Assembly (NCBI GenBank): GCA_910583985.1
Contig: CAJTYA010000014.1
Span: forward strand, 1 to 64,000
Direction of reading: 5' to 3'
Source of the DNA: an uncultured Alistipes sp.
Lineage (GTDB): Bacteria > Bacteroidota > Bacteroidia > Bacteroidales > Rikenellaceae
Length of the DNA: 64,000 bases
The translations under genes and the position numbers were made by a program. Positions 45,904 to 56,244 of this stretch are shown piece by piece; the stretch's first letter is position 1, and every line of letters starts with the position of its first letter. The notes under the pieces were generated by a model. That model had not been told where the DNA came from, made no database searches, and saw only the letters and a program-made list of their open reading frames with translations.

Positions 45904-46607
45904 GGCCGTCCGGTGCGTTCGCCGATGAGCGCTTCGGCCCATCGCAGTTCCTCTTCGAGCGTCATGCGGCTGTTGTCGAGCACGACGGCGTCTTCGGCCT
46001 GCCGCAAGGGGCCGATGGGCCGCGTCCGGTCGGCCCGGTCGCGTTCGCTCAGGTTGCGCCGGATTTCGTCCAGCGAAACCTTTTCGCCTTTGGCTTCGAG
46101 CTCCCGGTACCGACGCATGGCCCGGATTTCGGGATCGGCCGTCATGAAAATCTTGAGCTCCGCATCGGGAAAGACCACCGTGCCGATGTCGCGGCCGTCC
46201 ATTACGACGCCCCGGTCGGCTCCCATGCGGCGCTGCATGGCGACGAGCTGCTCGCGGACCGCCCCGATCCGGCTCACGAGGCTCACGTGATCGCTCACCC
46301 CGATGCCGCGAATCTCGTTCTCGACGTTTTCGCCGTCGAGGAACACGTCGCTCGCGCCCCGGCGGGGATCGAACTCGAAAGCGATCCGGACGTCGGGCAG
46401 CATCCGCACGAGGGCTTCCTCGTCGACGCGGCCGTCGCCGATGACACCGCGACGGAGGCCGCAGAGCGTCACGGCCCGGTACATCGCGCCCGTGTCGATG
46501 AAGACATAACCCGCACGCGCGGCCAGCGCCCGTGCGAACGTACTTTTTCCGCAAGCCGAGAACCCGTCTACGGCTACGATTATCTTTTTATTTGGGGAGC
46601 ATTTCAT
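45888..46607 (-). CDS. cmk: Cytidylate kinase
   Basis: 239 residues. Phosphorylates CMP and dCMP. The P-loop is VDGFSACGKSTFA (14-26), where most relatives have GPAGSGKST. IDTGAMYRAVTL, VVMDGRDIGTVVFPDAELKIFMTADPEIRA and RDRADRTRPIGPL (the CMP-binding and lid residues) are intact. It overlaps lysE upstream by 20 bases and ispH downstream by 16, forming one tightly packed operon. Confidence 0.94.
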   Translation of the reverse strand: MKCSPNKKIIVAVDGFSACGKSTFARALAARAGYVFIDTGAMYRAVTLCGLRRGVIGDGRVDEEALVRMLPDVRIAFEFDPRRGASDVFLDGENVENEIRGIGVSDHVSLVSRIGAVREQLVAMQRRMGADRGVVMDGRDIGTVVFPDAELKIFMTADPEIRAMRRYRELEAKGEKVSLDEIRRNLSERDRADRTRPIGPLRQAEDAVVLDNSRMTLEEELRWAEALIGERTGRPCTSK

Positions 46608-47244
46608 GAACGGAAGGAGTATGGAAAAAAATGGAAAGAATGGCCGCCGCGCCCAGCACGACGATCGCGCTGCCCGAAATGCGGTTCATCCAGAGCAGGT
46701 GGCGGGGCCGGAATTTCCCGCGCAGCAGCCCCACGCAGAACGTCAGCAGGAACCACCACGTCGAAGCCCCGGCGAGCACGCCCAGAATCACGACGAGCCC
46801 GTTGCCGATGCTGCCTTCGGCATGGTTGCCCAAAGCGGCGAACAACGCGACGAAAATCAGGATATAGGCCGGGTTGGTCAGTGTGATGAAAAAAATCGAC
46901 AGATAGTCGCTCCAGAGGTTCTGCCCCTTGCCCGCCCGGTTGCGGCGGATCTGCACGACCGGATTTTTCAGAAAGATCGTCACGCCGACGATCACGACCG
47001 AGATACCGCCGAGCACCTTGATGACGGCCATGTTGTTCTCAATGAACGACATGACGAACGTCAGCGAGAAGAGGGCCACCGTGGCGAAAAGCGAATCGGC
47101 CGTCGCCGCACCCAGCCCCGACACGAAGCCCGAACGATGGCTCTTGCTCAGCGTGCGCTGGACGCACATCAGCCCCACCGGCCCCAGCGGAATGGAGGCG
47201 ACGAGTCCGATGACAATCCCCTTGAGAAAAACTTCGAGTCCCAT
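46588..47244 (-). CDS. LysE/RhtB family exporter
   Basis: 218 residues with six membrane helices at about 7-28, 40-62, 68-90, 110-135, 145-170 and 190-210. The N-terminal ASIPLGPVGLMCVQRTLSKS and GLGAATADSLF are the family's conserved motifs. Such proteins export amino acids; the substrate is not predictable. It is first in the lysE-cmk-ispH operon, with a 20-base overlap into cmk. Confidence 0.85.
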   Translation of the reverse strand: MGLEVFLKGIVIGLVASIPLGPVGLMCVQRTLSKSHRSGFVSGLGAATADSLFATVALFSLTFVMSFIENNMAVIKVLGGISVVIVGVTIFLKNPVVQIRRNRAGKGQNLWSDYLSIFFITLTNPAYILIFVALFAALGNHAEGSIGNGLVVILGVLAGASTWWFLLTFCVGLLRGKFRPRHLLWMNRISGSAIVVLGAAAILSIFFHTPSVHEMLPK

Positions 47245-47320
47245 AAAAACCGGTTTCGCGCAGATGAGGCAGGCCGTGGCCGTGCCGAAGAACTTCCGTG
47301 CAAAAGTAATAAATATAATC

Positions 47321-47328
47321 TATCTTTG
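47321..47328 (+). promoter_or_regulatory. Promoter -7 box for lnt
   Basis: An exact TATCTTTG box in an AT-rich stretch, 21 bases before the ATG at 47350. It rules out the longer in-frame start far upstream inside the lysE gene. Confidence 0.75.
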
Positions 47329-47349
47329 CATGGACCGAAAAATCGAAAA

Positions 47350-48933
47350 ATGGGAAAACGTATTCTCTGCTCTCTGGCGAGCGTCGTGCTGTTCGCCCTG
47401 CCGTGGCTGGGGGGAAGCGCGCTGACGCTGTTCGCGGCTTTCGTGCCGCTGCTGTGCATCGAGAGCGATCTGCGCGGAAAAACCGGACGCAAGGGACGCC
47501 CGCGACGGTTCTGGCCCTATCCGGTGCTCGTCTTCGCGTTGTGGTGGCTCGCCACGGTGTGGTGGGTGGGCTTCGCCGCCGTCATCGGAGTCGTGGCGGC
47601 GACGCTCGTGGGCACGGTACTCATGGCCGGCGTTTTCCTCATCTATCACGCCGTCGCCCTGCGGGCTCCGCGCCCGTTGGCCTATACGGTGCTGGTCGCA
47701 GGCTGGCTCGCCTACGAGTGGCTCTATCTGAACGGCGAAATATCGTTCCCGTGGCTGGTGCTCGGCAACGGGTTCGCAAGGGACGTCTATCTGGTGCAGT
47801 GGTACGAATACACGGGTGCATTGGGCGGATCGCTCTGGGTACTGCTCGTCAACCTGCTCCTTTTCGAAGCATGGAAACGCCGGCGCGACGTCCGCGCGTG
47901 GATCGCTCCGGGAGCGGCCTTCGCGCTGCCCGCCGCGCTGTCGCTGGCGATGTACGCCTCGTACCGTGAAGATCCCGCGCCGGGCAGCACGACCGTCACG
48001 ATCGTCCAGCCCAACGTCGATCCCTACAAGGCAAAATTCAGGCTCACCTCGGAACAGCGCAGCGAAATGCTCGTCGAATTGATGGAGCAGGCGCCCGACA
48101 GCGCCGACTTCATCGTAGCGCCCGAAACGGCCATCGACGAACGGTATATGGAACAGCACCTCGCGCATGCCCCTTCGGTGGACCGCATCCGTACGTTCGT
48201 GCGCGAGCGCAAGCCGGGAGCGACGGTCGTCGTGGGATCGCTCACCTACCGTCCCTACGAATCGGAAGAAACCGCCTCTCCCACGGCCCGCCAAAGCGGA
48301 TCGCTCTGGTACGACATCTACAACAGCGCCCTGTCGCTCGACACGACGGACCGCATCGGCATCCATCACAAAGCCAAGCTGGTCATCGGCGTCGAAATGA
48401 TCCCTTACTACCCGCTGGTCAAGAAACTGAAATTTCTGGTCACCGATCTGGGCGGCATATCCGGCCAGTTGGGCTACGGGGACGTACGGGAAGTGTTCAC
48501 CTCGCCGGACGGCATCGCCGCGGGCCCCGCGATCTGTTACGAAGCGATTTACGGCGAATACTTCACCGAATTCGTCCGCAACGGGGCGCAGGTGATGTTC
48601 GTCATCTCGAACGACGGCTGGTGGCGCGACACGCCGGGACACCGCTATCTGTTCGCCTACTCGCGGCTGCGGGCCATCGAAACGCGGCGGAGCATCGCCC
48701 GGAGCGCCAACACCGGACAGTCGGGATTCATCGACCAGCGGGGCGACGTGCACGAAACGATGCGCTGGGCCGAACGCGGCATCCGCACCCGCACGCTGAA
48801 GCTCAACGACCGGACGACCTTTTACGTCCGTTACGGCGACGTGATCGGCCGCACGGCGGGTTACGTGTTCGTTCTTTCGCTGCTCTACTTCATGGCTTAC
48901 CGGTTCCGGAAGAAAAGCCACCTCGTCGAATAA
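47350..48933 (+). CDS. lnt: Apolipoprotein N-acyltransferase
   Basis: 527 residues. Adds the third acyl chain to lipoproteins on the periplasmic face of the inner membrane. Membrane helices fill about 5-205 and one near 500-515. The nitrilase-type domain (about 214-490) has the triad Glu259 (IVAPETAID), Lys341 (IHHKAKLVIGVE) and Cys396 (GPAICYEAI). Relatives usually have LVPFGE where this has LVIGVE. Several lipoproteins in the window (GH78, DUF3298, M64) would be its substrates. Confidence 0.94.
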   Translation: MGKRILCSLASVVLFALPWLGGSALTLFAAFVPLLCIESDLRGKTGRKGRPRRFWPYPVLVFALWWLATVWWVGFAAVIGVVAATLVGTVLMAGVFLIYHAVALRAPRPLAYTVLVAGWLAYEWLYLNGEISFPWLVLGNGFARDVYLVQWYEYTGALGGSLWVLLVNLLLFEAWKRRRDVRAWIAPGAAFALPAALSLAMYASYREDPAPGSTTVTIVQPNVDPYKAKFRLTSEQRSEMLVELMEQAPDSADFIVAPETAIDERYMEQHLAHAPSVDRIRTFVRERKPGATVVVGSLTYRPYESEETASPTARQSGSLWYDIYNSALSLDTTDRIGIHHKAKLVIGVEMIPYYPLVKKLKFLVTDLGGISGQLGYGDVREVFTSPDGIAAGPAICYEAIYGEYFTEFVRNGAQVMFVISNDGWWRDTPGHRYLFAYSRLRAIETRRSIARSANTGQSGFIDQRGDVHETMRWAERGIRTRTLKLNDRTTFYVRYGDVIGRTAGYVFVLSLLYFMAYRFRKKSHLVE

Positions 48934-48958
48934 CTTTCAATTTTCTAACATCGCGGTC

Positions 48959-50248
48959 ATGACCTACGACCAAACGCTCGATTTTCTGTATCATTCCCTG
49001 CCCGTGTTCCAACACGTGGGAGGAGGGGCCTACAAGGCCGGGCCGGAAAACATTCTCGCCCTCGAAGAGGCGCTGGGCCAGCCCCACCGGAAGTTTTGCA
49101 GCATCCACATCGCGGGCACCAACGGCAAAGGCTCCGTCTCGCACATGATCGCCTCGGTGCTTTCGGCCGCGGGATACCGGACGGGGCTCTTCACCTCGCC
49201 CCACCTGAAGGATTTCCGCGAGCGGATACGCATCGACGGAGAAACGATTTCCGAAGAAGAGGTCGTGCGTTTCGTCGAAGAGAACCGCGAGGCGATCGAC
49301 CGCATCGGGCCGTCGTTCTTCGAAGCGACGAGCGCCATGGCTTTCGACCACTTCGCCCGGCACGGCGTGGACGTGGCCGTCGTCGAGGTGGGCATGGGCG
49401 GCCGGCTCGACTCGACCAACATCGTCCGGCCGCTGTTGAGCGTCATCACCAACATCGGTTTCGACCACATGCAGTTCTTGGGCGACACGCTCGAAAAGAT
49501 CGCGGAGGAAAAGGCGGGCATCGTCAAGGAAGGCACGCCGGTCGTGATCGGCGAGAGCCGCATCGAGACAAAACTTGTGTTCGTCGCCCGTGCCAAAGAA
49601 CGGCAGGCGCCCATTCTGTTCGCCGACCAGACATACCGGGTGATCGAACAGGTCCCGCTGCCCGACAGCCAGCGCTTCGAGATCGAAAACCGGCTCGACG
49701 GCTCGCACTTCACGCTCGAATGCGACCTGCAGGGCATCTACCAGCGTAAAAACATCCTGACCGCTCTCACGGCGCTCGACGTGCTCAACGGGTCGGGCCG
49801 GCTCGCGCTGTCGCCCGACCGTGTGCGAGAGGGCATGGCGTCGGTCGTCCGCACGACGGGACTCCGCGGACGCTGGCAACGGATAGGCGAGTCTCCGCTG
49901 ATCGTCTGCGACACGGGACACAACGAGGACGGAATCGCCGAAGTGACCGCCCAGATCGCCCGGCAGCGATACGAACGGCTCTTCATGGTCATCGGCTTCG
50001 TCGCCGACAAGGCGCTGGAATGGGTGCTGCCGCTGCTTCCCCGCGAGGCGTATTATATCTTCACGAAAGCGGCCATTCCGCGTGCGCTGGACGAAAACGA
50101 ACTCGCCCGCCGCGCCGCGGCCTACGGACTCGAAGGCGAGTGCCGGCCGAGCGTCGCCGAAGCGTTGGAGCGCGCCCGAAGCATGGCTTCCGCCGGAGAC
50201 ATGATCTTCGTGGGCGGCAGCACGTTCGTCGTGGCCGAGGCGATCTGA
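48959..50248 (+). CDS. folC: Bifunctional folylpolyglutamate / dihydrofolate synthase
   Basis: 429 residues of the Mur ligase type. Makes dihydrofolate from dihydropteroate and glutamate and adds further glutamates. The P-loop IAGTNGKGSVSHM (49-61) is preceded by the usual HVGG..YK.G opening. TSPHLKDFRERIRI, EVGMGGRLDSTN and TNIGFDHMQFLGDTLEKIAEEKAGI are the ATP and metal site motifs, and the C-terminal domain has DTGHNEDG. It starts 25 bases after lnt, so they are probably cotranscribed. The 5-formyl-THF cyclo-ligase gene at 54.9 kb is another folate gene nearby. Confidence 0.95.
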   Translation: MTYDQTLDFLYHSLPVFQHVGGGAYKAGPENILALEEALGQPHRKFCSIHIAGTNGKGSVSHMIASVLSAAGYRTGLFTSPHLKDFRERIRIDGETISEEEVVRFVEENREAIDRIGPSFFEATSAMAFDHFARHGVDVAVVEVGMGGRLDSTNIVRPLLSVITNIGFDHMQFLGDTLEKIAEEKAGIVKEGTPVVIGESRIETKLVFVARAKERQAPILFADQTYRVIEQVPLPDSQRFEIENRLDGSHFTLECDLQGIYQRKNILTALTALDVLNGSGRLALSPDRVREGMASVVRTTGLRGRWQRIGESPLIVCDTGHNEDGIAEVTAQIARQRYERLFMVIGFVADKALEWVLPLLPREAYYIFTKAAIPRALDENELARRAAAYGLEGECRPSVAEALERARSMASAGDMIFVGGSTFVVAEAI

Positions 50249-51200
50249 GGCGACGGGACTGTCTGCCGGAGAACGGTGCGCAGGACGGTTATCCTCCGAA
50301 GAACCGGATGTTCGTCCGACTCCGGACGAACGGGTACGGACGCCTCCCGCGAACGCGCATTCCGCTCCCGGCCGCACGGGAAAAGAATTGCGGACCCGGA
50401 CGATGATCCGCCAATCGGTCCGTCGTGCTTTCTTCCGCGCCGTCACGGACAGACGCCTTTCTCCGATTCGCCGGCCGCGCATAATCTGCAAACCGTCTTT
50501 TCGGCTACTTCATTGGGCCCTTTTACGGGAGGTTTCCGCCCCCCGGCCGAAAACCGGACTTTCCAACATCCGAGACCTTCGCCTCTATTTCGGGACAAGC
50601 GCACCTCGAACGCCGTCGGCACGGACCGACCTTCGAAACGCCCATCGCCGTCCGCCGCAGCGACTCGCAAAGTGCCCCCTCACGGTTCCCGATGCAAGCG
50701 TTTGCTAAATACCGTACCTTACGGACTCGCATCCGAGACACAATACTCTGAAAAAACAACCCGTTTCCGACAAGGCATTCCAAAAGGTCCGCTCGTTTCG
50801 GGAAAGGAAACACGCAACCGTCGAATCTATGAAATTCGTTTCCGTCCCTCCTTGTCCAGCCTCCTCAAGGCCGTCTTCGAAAGTTACGGATGTATCGCCG
50901 CAGCCACCGATAAAGCTCCCGATTTCCGACGGTTTTCGCCCGGCCGACGATCATTCCCTCCGGGAGCGCCGTTTCGTTTCCGAATGCGACGATCTCCGGG
51001 CAGACCGGCCCGACAGAACGGCCTCTCCCCTTTCACCGGACCGGCTGCCCATCGCCCGGCCCCGCCTCCGCCGCATCGGGCCGAACGGAACCCGGCATCC
51101 GGGACCGACAAAATCCGGGAATCGTCGTCTCCCCGGAAAATTCATTTTCCGAAAAAGCCGTGCATACCCTACCCGCCGCGGGGTTCCGCATATAAGTAAG
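50249..51200. other. Long GC-rich gap at a convergent junction, no gene
   Basis: Close to 1 kb between folC (plus) and the frd operon (minus). No frame with a recognisable product; the only structure noted is a small hairpin (CGGAAAAT with ATTTTCCG, 51134-51151). Confidence 0.5.
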
Positions 51201-51237
51201 AAAGAGGGTGTCCGACGACAATCGGACACCCTCTTTT
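51201..51237 (-). terminator. Intrinsic terminator of frdCAB
   Basis: A 15-bp perfect stem (51201-51215 with 51222-51236, AAAGAGGGTGTCCGA) and a 6-base loop, 35 bases past the frdB stop. A and T flanks could serve either strand. Confidence 0.9.
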
Positions 51238-51271
51238 CCGTTCCGGCCGCAAACCGGAATCGTTTCCGTAT

Positions 51272-52015
51272 TTAGTCTTTCAACTTGGCGGACAGGAATT
51301 CGCGGTTCATGCGGGCGATGTGGGCGATCGAAATGCCTTTGGGGCATTCGGCTTCGCAGGCGCCCGTGTTGGTGCAGGCTCCGAAACCGAGCTCGTCCAT
51401 CTTGGCCACCATCGCCTTGGCGCGACGGGCGGCTTCCACACGACCTTGCGGCAGCTTGGCCAGCGACGACACGCGGGCCGAAACGAACAGCATGGCCGAA
51501 CCGTTCTTGCACGTCGCCACGCAGGCGCCACAGCCGATGCAGGCCGCAGCGTCCATGCTTTCGTCAGCATCGGGCTTGGGAATCGGAATCGAATTGGCAT
51601 CGGGCACGCCGCCGGTGTTGACGGAGACGAAACCTCCGGCCTGAAGAATCTTGTCGAAGGCGCTGCGGTCTACGGCGAGGTCCTTGATGACGGGGAACGC
51701 ACGCGAACGCCACGGTTCGATCGTGATCGTGTCGCCGTCCTTGAACTTGCGCATGTGGAGCTGGCAGGTGGTGATGTCTTCGTCGGGTCCGTGGGCATGG
51801 CCGTTGATGTGCAGCGAGCACATGCCGCAGATGCCTTCCCGGCAGTCGTGGTCGAACACGACGGGCTCCTCGCCGTTGTGGATCAACTTGTTGTTGAGGA
51901 TGTCCAACATTTCGAGGAACGAGGTGTCGGGAGAGATGTTTTCCACCGTGTAGTTCACGAATCCTCCTTTGGACTGGGCGTTTTTCTGACGCCATATTTT
52001 CAATTTCAAATTCAT
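51272..52015 (-). CDS. frdB: Fumarate reductase / succinate dehydrogenase iron-sulfur subunit
   Basis: 247 residues. Passes electrons between the flavin subunit and the membrane cytochrome b. The [2Fe-2S] site is DCREGICGMCSLH plus a later TTCQLH cysteine. The [4Fe-4S] and [3Fe-4S] sites are ACIGCGACVATCKNG and CTNTGACEAECPKGI. It is last in the order C, A, B, 53 bases after frdA. Direction in the cell (fumarate reduction) is inferred from an anaerobic, menaquinone-using lifestyle. Confidence 0.94.
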   Translation of the reverse strand: MNLKLKIWRQKNAQSKGGFVNYTVENISPDTSFLEMLDILNNKLIHNGEEPVVFDHDCREGICGMCSLHINGHAHGPDEDITTCQLHMRKFKDGDTITIEPWRSRAFPVIKDLAVDRSAFDKILQAGGFVSVNTGGVPDANSIPIPKPDADESMDAAACIGCGACVATCKNGSAMLFVSARVSSLAKLPQGRVEAARRAKAMVAKMDELGFGACTNTGACEAECPKGISIAHIARMNREFLSAKLKD

Positions 52016-52068
52016 CGTCTTTCTTGTTTAAGCTGTTAACTCTATCGGTTCATCGTGCGCAACGGACG

Positions 52069-54012
<1,944 letters not shown>

Positions 54013-54063
54013 ATCCGTATTTGTTTTTATTTTCAGTCCGTAAAACAGATGACCGCCCGCCTT

Positions 54064-54762
54064 TTAGCAGCAGGCCGCGCCGCACAGGCCGAGGCTGCGC
54101 ACGTAGAACGTCACCACGACGAGGGCGAAACCGAGGAAAATGACCGTAGCGACGATGTTGGAGATACATCTGAGGCGTTTGAGCCAGATCTGGTTGTCCC
54201 AGCCCAGCGTCTGGAAGGCGCTCCAGAAGCCGTGCGTGAGGTGGAACCACAGCGCGGCGAACCACACCAAATAGATCAGGCAGTAAACCGGGCTGGAGAA
54301 CAGGTCGGCGATGTAGGCCGCTCCGTCGGCGGGAGCGAACGGGCCGAGGTTGTGGTTGCCGATGATTTCGGCGAACTGCATGTTGTACCAGAAATTGTAG
54401 AAGTGGAGCACGAGACCCAGCACGACGATCAGACCCAGCACGAACATGTTCTGCGAAGCCCACTCCACGCCCTGCGGCTTGGCTTCGACGGCATAGCGCT
54501 GTTCGCCGCGCGAGCTGCGGTTGTGCAGCGTGAGGATCGTGGCGTAGACGATATGCACGACCACGCCGGCGGCCAGCACCAGCGTACCGGCGAGCGCGTA
54601 CCAGTTCGCTCCCAGAAATCCGCAGATCGCATTGTAGGCCTCCGTAGAGAATACGGCCGCAATGTTCATCGACATGTGGAACAACAGGAACAGGACGAGG
54701 AAAAGACCCGATACGCTCATAATCAGTTTCCTCCCGATCGTAGATGTAAACAGATTGCCCAT
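54064..54762 (-). CDS. frdC: Fumarate reductase / succinate dehydrogenase cytochrome b subunit (b558 type)
   Basis: 232 residues with five membrane helices at about 12-34, 52-75, 102-124, 152-176 and 200-224. Histidines at the ends of helices (LLFHMSMN, VVHIVYAT, LVLHFYNFWYN, WFHLTHGF) are the candidates for the two heme b ligands. The single-subunit di-heme anchor reacts with menaquinol. It is first in the operon, with a strong promoter upstream. The C terminus ends GLCGAACC, an unusual cysteine-rich tail. Confidence 0.9.
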   Translation of the reverse strand: MGNLFTSTIGRKLIMSVSGLFLVLFLLFHMSMNIAAVFSTEAYNAICGFLGANWYALAGTLVLAAGVVVHIVYATILTLHNRSSRGEQRYAVEAKPQGVEWASQNMFVLGLIVVLGLVLHFYNFWYNMQFAEIIGNHNLGPFAPADGAAYIADLFSSPVYCLIYLVWFAALWFHLTHGFWSAFQTLGWDNQIWLKRLRCISNIVATVIFLGFALVVVTFYVRSLGLCGAACC

Positions 54763-54841
54763 AAGTGAAATTAGTTTGGATATTTTTATTGTTTTGAATT
54801 TGGTACTTTCCGGTGTACGGATGCCGTAAAAAACGGAATCA

Positions 54842-54849
54842 CAAAGTTA
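54842..54849 (-). promoter_or_regulatory. Promoter -7 box for frdCAB
   Basis: TAACTTTG on the minus strand, an exact TAnnTTTG match, with a TTG 20 bases upstream in an AT-rich stretch. The leader to frdC is about 75 bases. Confidence 0.75.
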
Positions 54850-54921
54850 TTCGATTGTTTTATAAATAACAATCTTTTGTCGCGGAAACTTGCCCGATTT
54901 TTCGGTTTTCGGGAAAAAACG

Positions 54922-54929
54922 TACTTTCG
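54922..54929 (+). promoter_or_regulatory. Putative -7 box for the cyclo-ligase gene
   Basis: TACTTTCG, seven of eight matches, 26 bases before the ATG at 54956. The same variant precedes the structured RNA at 2422. Confidence 0.5.
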
Positions 54930-54955
54930 TTTCCGTATCGGAAAACACGGAAAAG

Positions 54956-55522
54956 ATGGAATCGAAAACGAGTCTCCGCGCCGCCGTCCGCAGCGAATCG
55001 GCCCGGAGAGACGCCCGCTCGCTGGCGGAAATGTCGGAACGCATCGCGGCGGCCGTCGAAGGGATGGACGAGTTCGTGCGCGCGAGAGACGTGGCGCTCT
55101 ACTGGTCGCTGCCCGACGAGGTGCGGACGCACGCCTTGGCCGAGCGCTGGTACGGGCGCAAGCGCATCTGGCTGCCGGTGATGCGGGGCGAAGAGCTCTC
55201 GCTGCGGCGGTTCACGGGCCGCGACGGGCTCCGGGAAGCCCGGTTCGGCATTCTGGAACCCTCCTCCGGCGAGGAGATCCGCATCGAGGCGGTCGACCTG
55301 ATCGTCGTGCCGGGCATGGGATTCGACCCGCGGGGCAACCGGCTGGGCCGGGGCAAAGGATTCTACGACCGGCTGCTCGCGAGCGAAGGACCGCTGAAGG
55401 TGGGCGTCTGCTTCGACTTCCAGCTTTTCGAACGCATCCCCGTCGAGCCCCACGACCAGCCGGTGGACCGCGTCGTCTGCCCGACGGCGGACGGGGCGGT
55501 CGTTTTCGGCGAAAACCGCTGA
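54956..55522 (+). CDS. 5-Formyltetrahydrofolate cyclo-ligase
   Basis: 188 residues. Converts 5-formyl-THF to 5,10-methenyl-THF with ATP. Family signatures are LRAAVRSESARR at the start, the middle region LYWSLPDEVRTHALAERWY, and the C-terminal motif VVPGMGFDPRGNRLGRGKGFYDRLL, which binds ATP. The ATG at 54956 follows a promoter-like box and gives the usual family start. Confidence 0.92.
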   Translation: MESKTSLRAAVRSESARRDARSLAEMSERIAAAVEGMDEFVRARDVALYWSLPDEVRTHALAERWYGRKRIWLPVMRGEELSLRRFTGRDGLREARFGILEPSSGEEIRIEAVDLIVVPGMGFDPRGNRLGRGKGFYDRLLASEGPLKVGVCFDFQLFERIPVEPHDQPVDRVVCPTADGAVVFGENR

Positions 55523-55626
55523 CCTCCCCTGCACGGTCGTGCGGCAGCGGCTTTCGACCCGGCGGGAAACGGCCTTCCGAGCGCCGAAAGTTTCGGTACA
55601 TCAGGGCCGCATTCGTCGAAAAACGC

Positions 55627-55634
55627 TATCTTTG
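55627..55634 (+). promoter_or_regulatory. Promoter -7 box (TATCTTTG)
   Basis: An exact TAnnTTTG box, 82 bases before the ATG of the small membrane protein gene at 55717. Confidence 0.65.
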
Positions 55635-55716
55635 CCGCACGGAGAGCCGGCCTTGTCCGTTTTCGGAAACGGAGCGGTTCCGACCGATCGCGAAACCTGC
55701 ACATTCTCGAAATTCT

Positions 55717-56184
55717 ATGGATACGAAAACCTATCTGCGCCGCTCGGCGAAATACCTGCTCTGGTTGATTTTCCTTTTCGCGTTGATTTTCGCGCTGATG
55801 CTTTCGACGGGCACCTCGCGCGTGGGGGCGGACCGCATGTTCGACGAGCTGTTCGGCTCGGTCCGGGGCGCCGTGATGGGTGCGGTCGTCCTTCTTCTGG
55901 CCGCCCTGTACCCCAAGTTCGGATTCACCCGCCGCTCCGTGCGGGGCGATCTGGAGAGGGACCGCGAGCGGGTTCTCCATGTCTTCGCTTCGGGCGGCTA
56001 TTCGCTCGTCTCGGAGGAAGGCGGCACACTCGTGTTCCGGGTCGCTTCGCCCGTGCGGAGGCTGTTGATGCAGGGCGAAGACCGGATCGTGGTGAGCGGA
56101 GAGCCCGGCCGGATCGTGCTGGACGGCATCCGCAAGGAGGTGGTCAAGGCGGAATTCCGCCTCAAGTCGTTTCTGGAACAGTAA
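55717..56184 (+). CDS. Unknown small membrane protein
   Basis: Not recognised. 155 residues with two membrane helices at about 13-33 and 50-67, and a soluble C-terminal domain of about 85 residues. That domain (about 70-155: VRGDLERDRERVLHVFASGGYSLVSEEG to VKAEFRLKSFLE) looks like a small alpha/beta unit ending in a helix. It has its own promoter and codon use like its neighbours. It is 60 bases upstream of the S41 protease and may be cotranscribed with it. Confidence 0.7.
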   Translation: MDTKTYLRRSAKYLLWLIFLFALIFALMLSTGTSRVGADRMFDELFGSVRGAVMGAVVLLLAALYPKFGFTRRSVRGDLERDRERVLHVFASGGYSLVSEEGGTLVFRVASPVRRLLMQGEDRIVVSGEPGRIVLDGIRKEVVKAEFRLKSFLEQ

Positions 56185-56244
56185 CACGGACGGTTCGGCA
56201 CACGGGACCCGTTTCCCTCGGCCGGGCCGGCAACGAAGACGACG

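Noticed and set aside
45904..46554. An N-terminal extension that would fuse extra sequence to IspH
   Set aside because: The extension is a shadow frame of cmk. The IspH family starts at MYIEIDEKSGFCSG, and the two genes overlap by 16 bases only.
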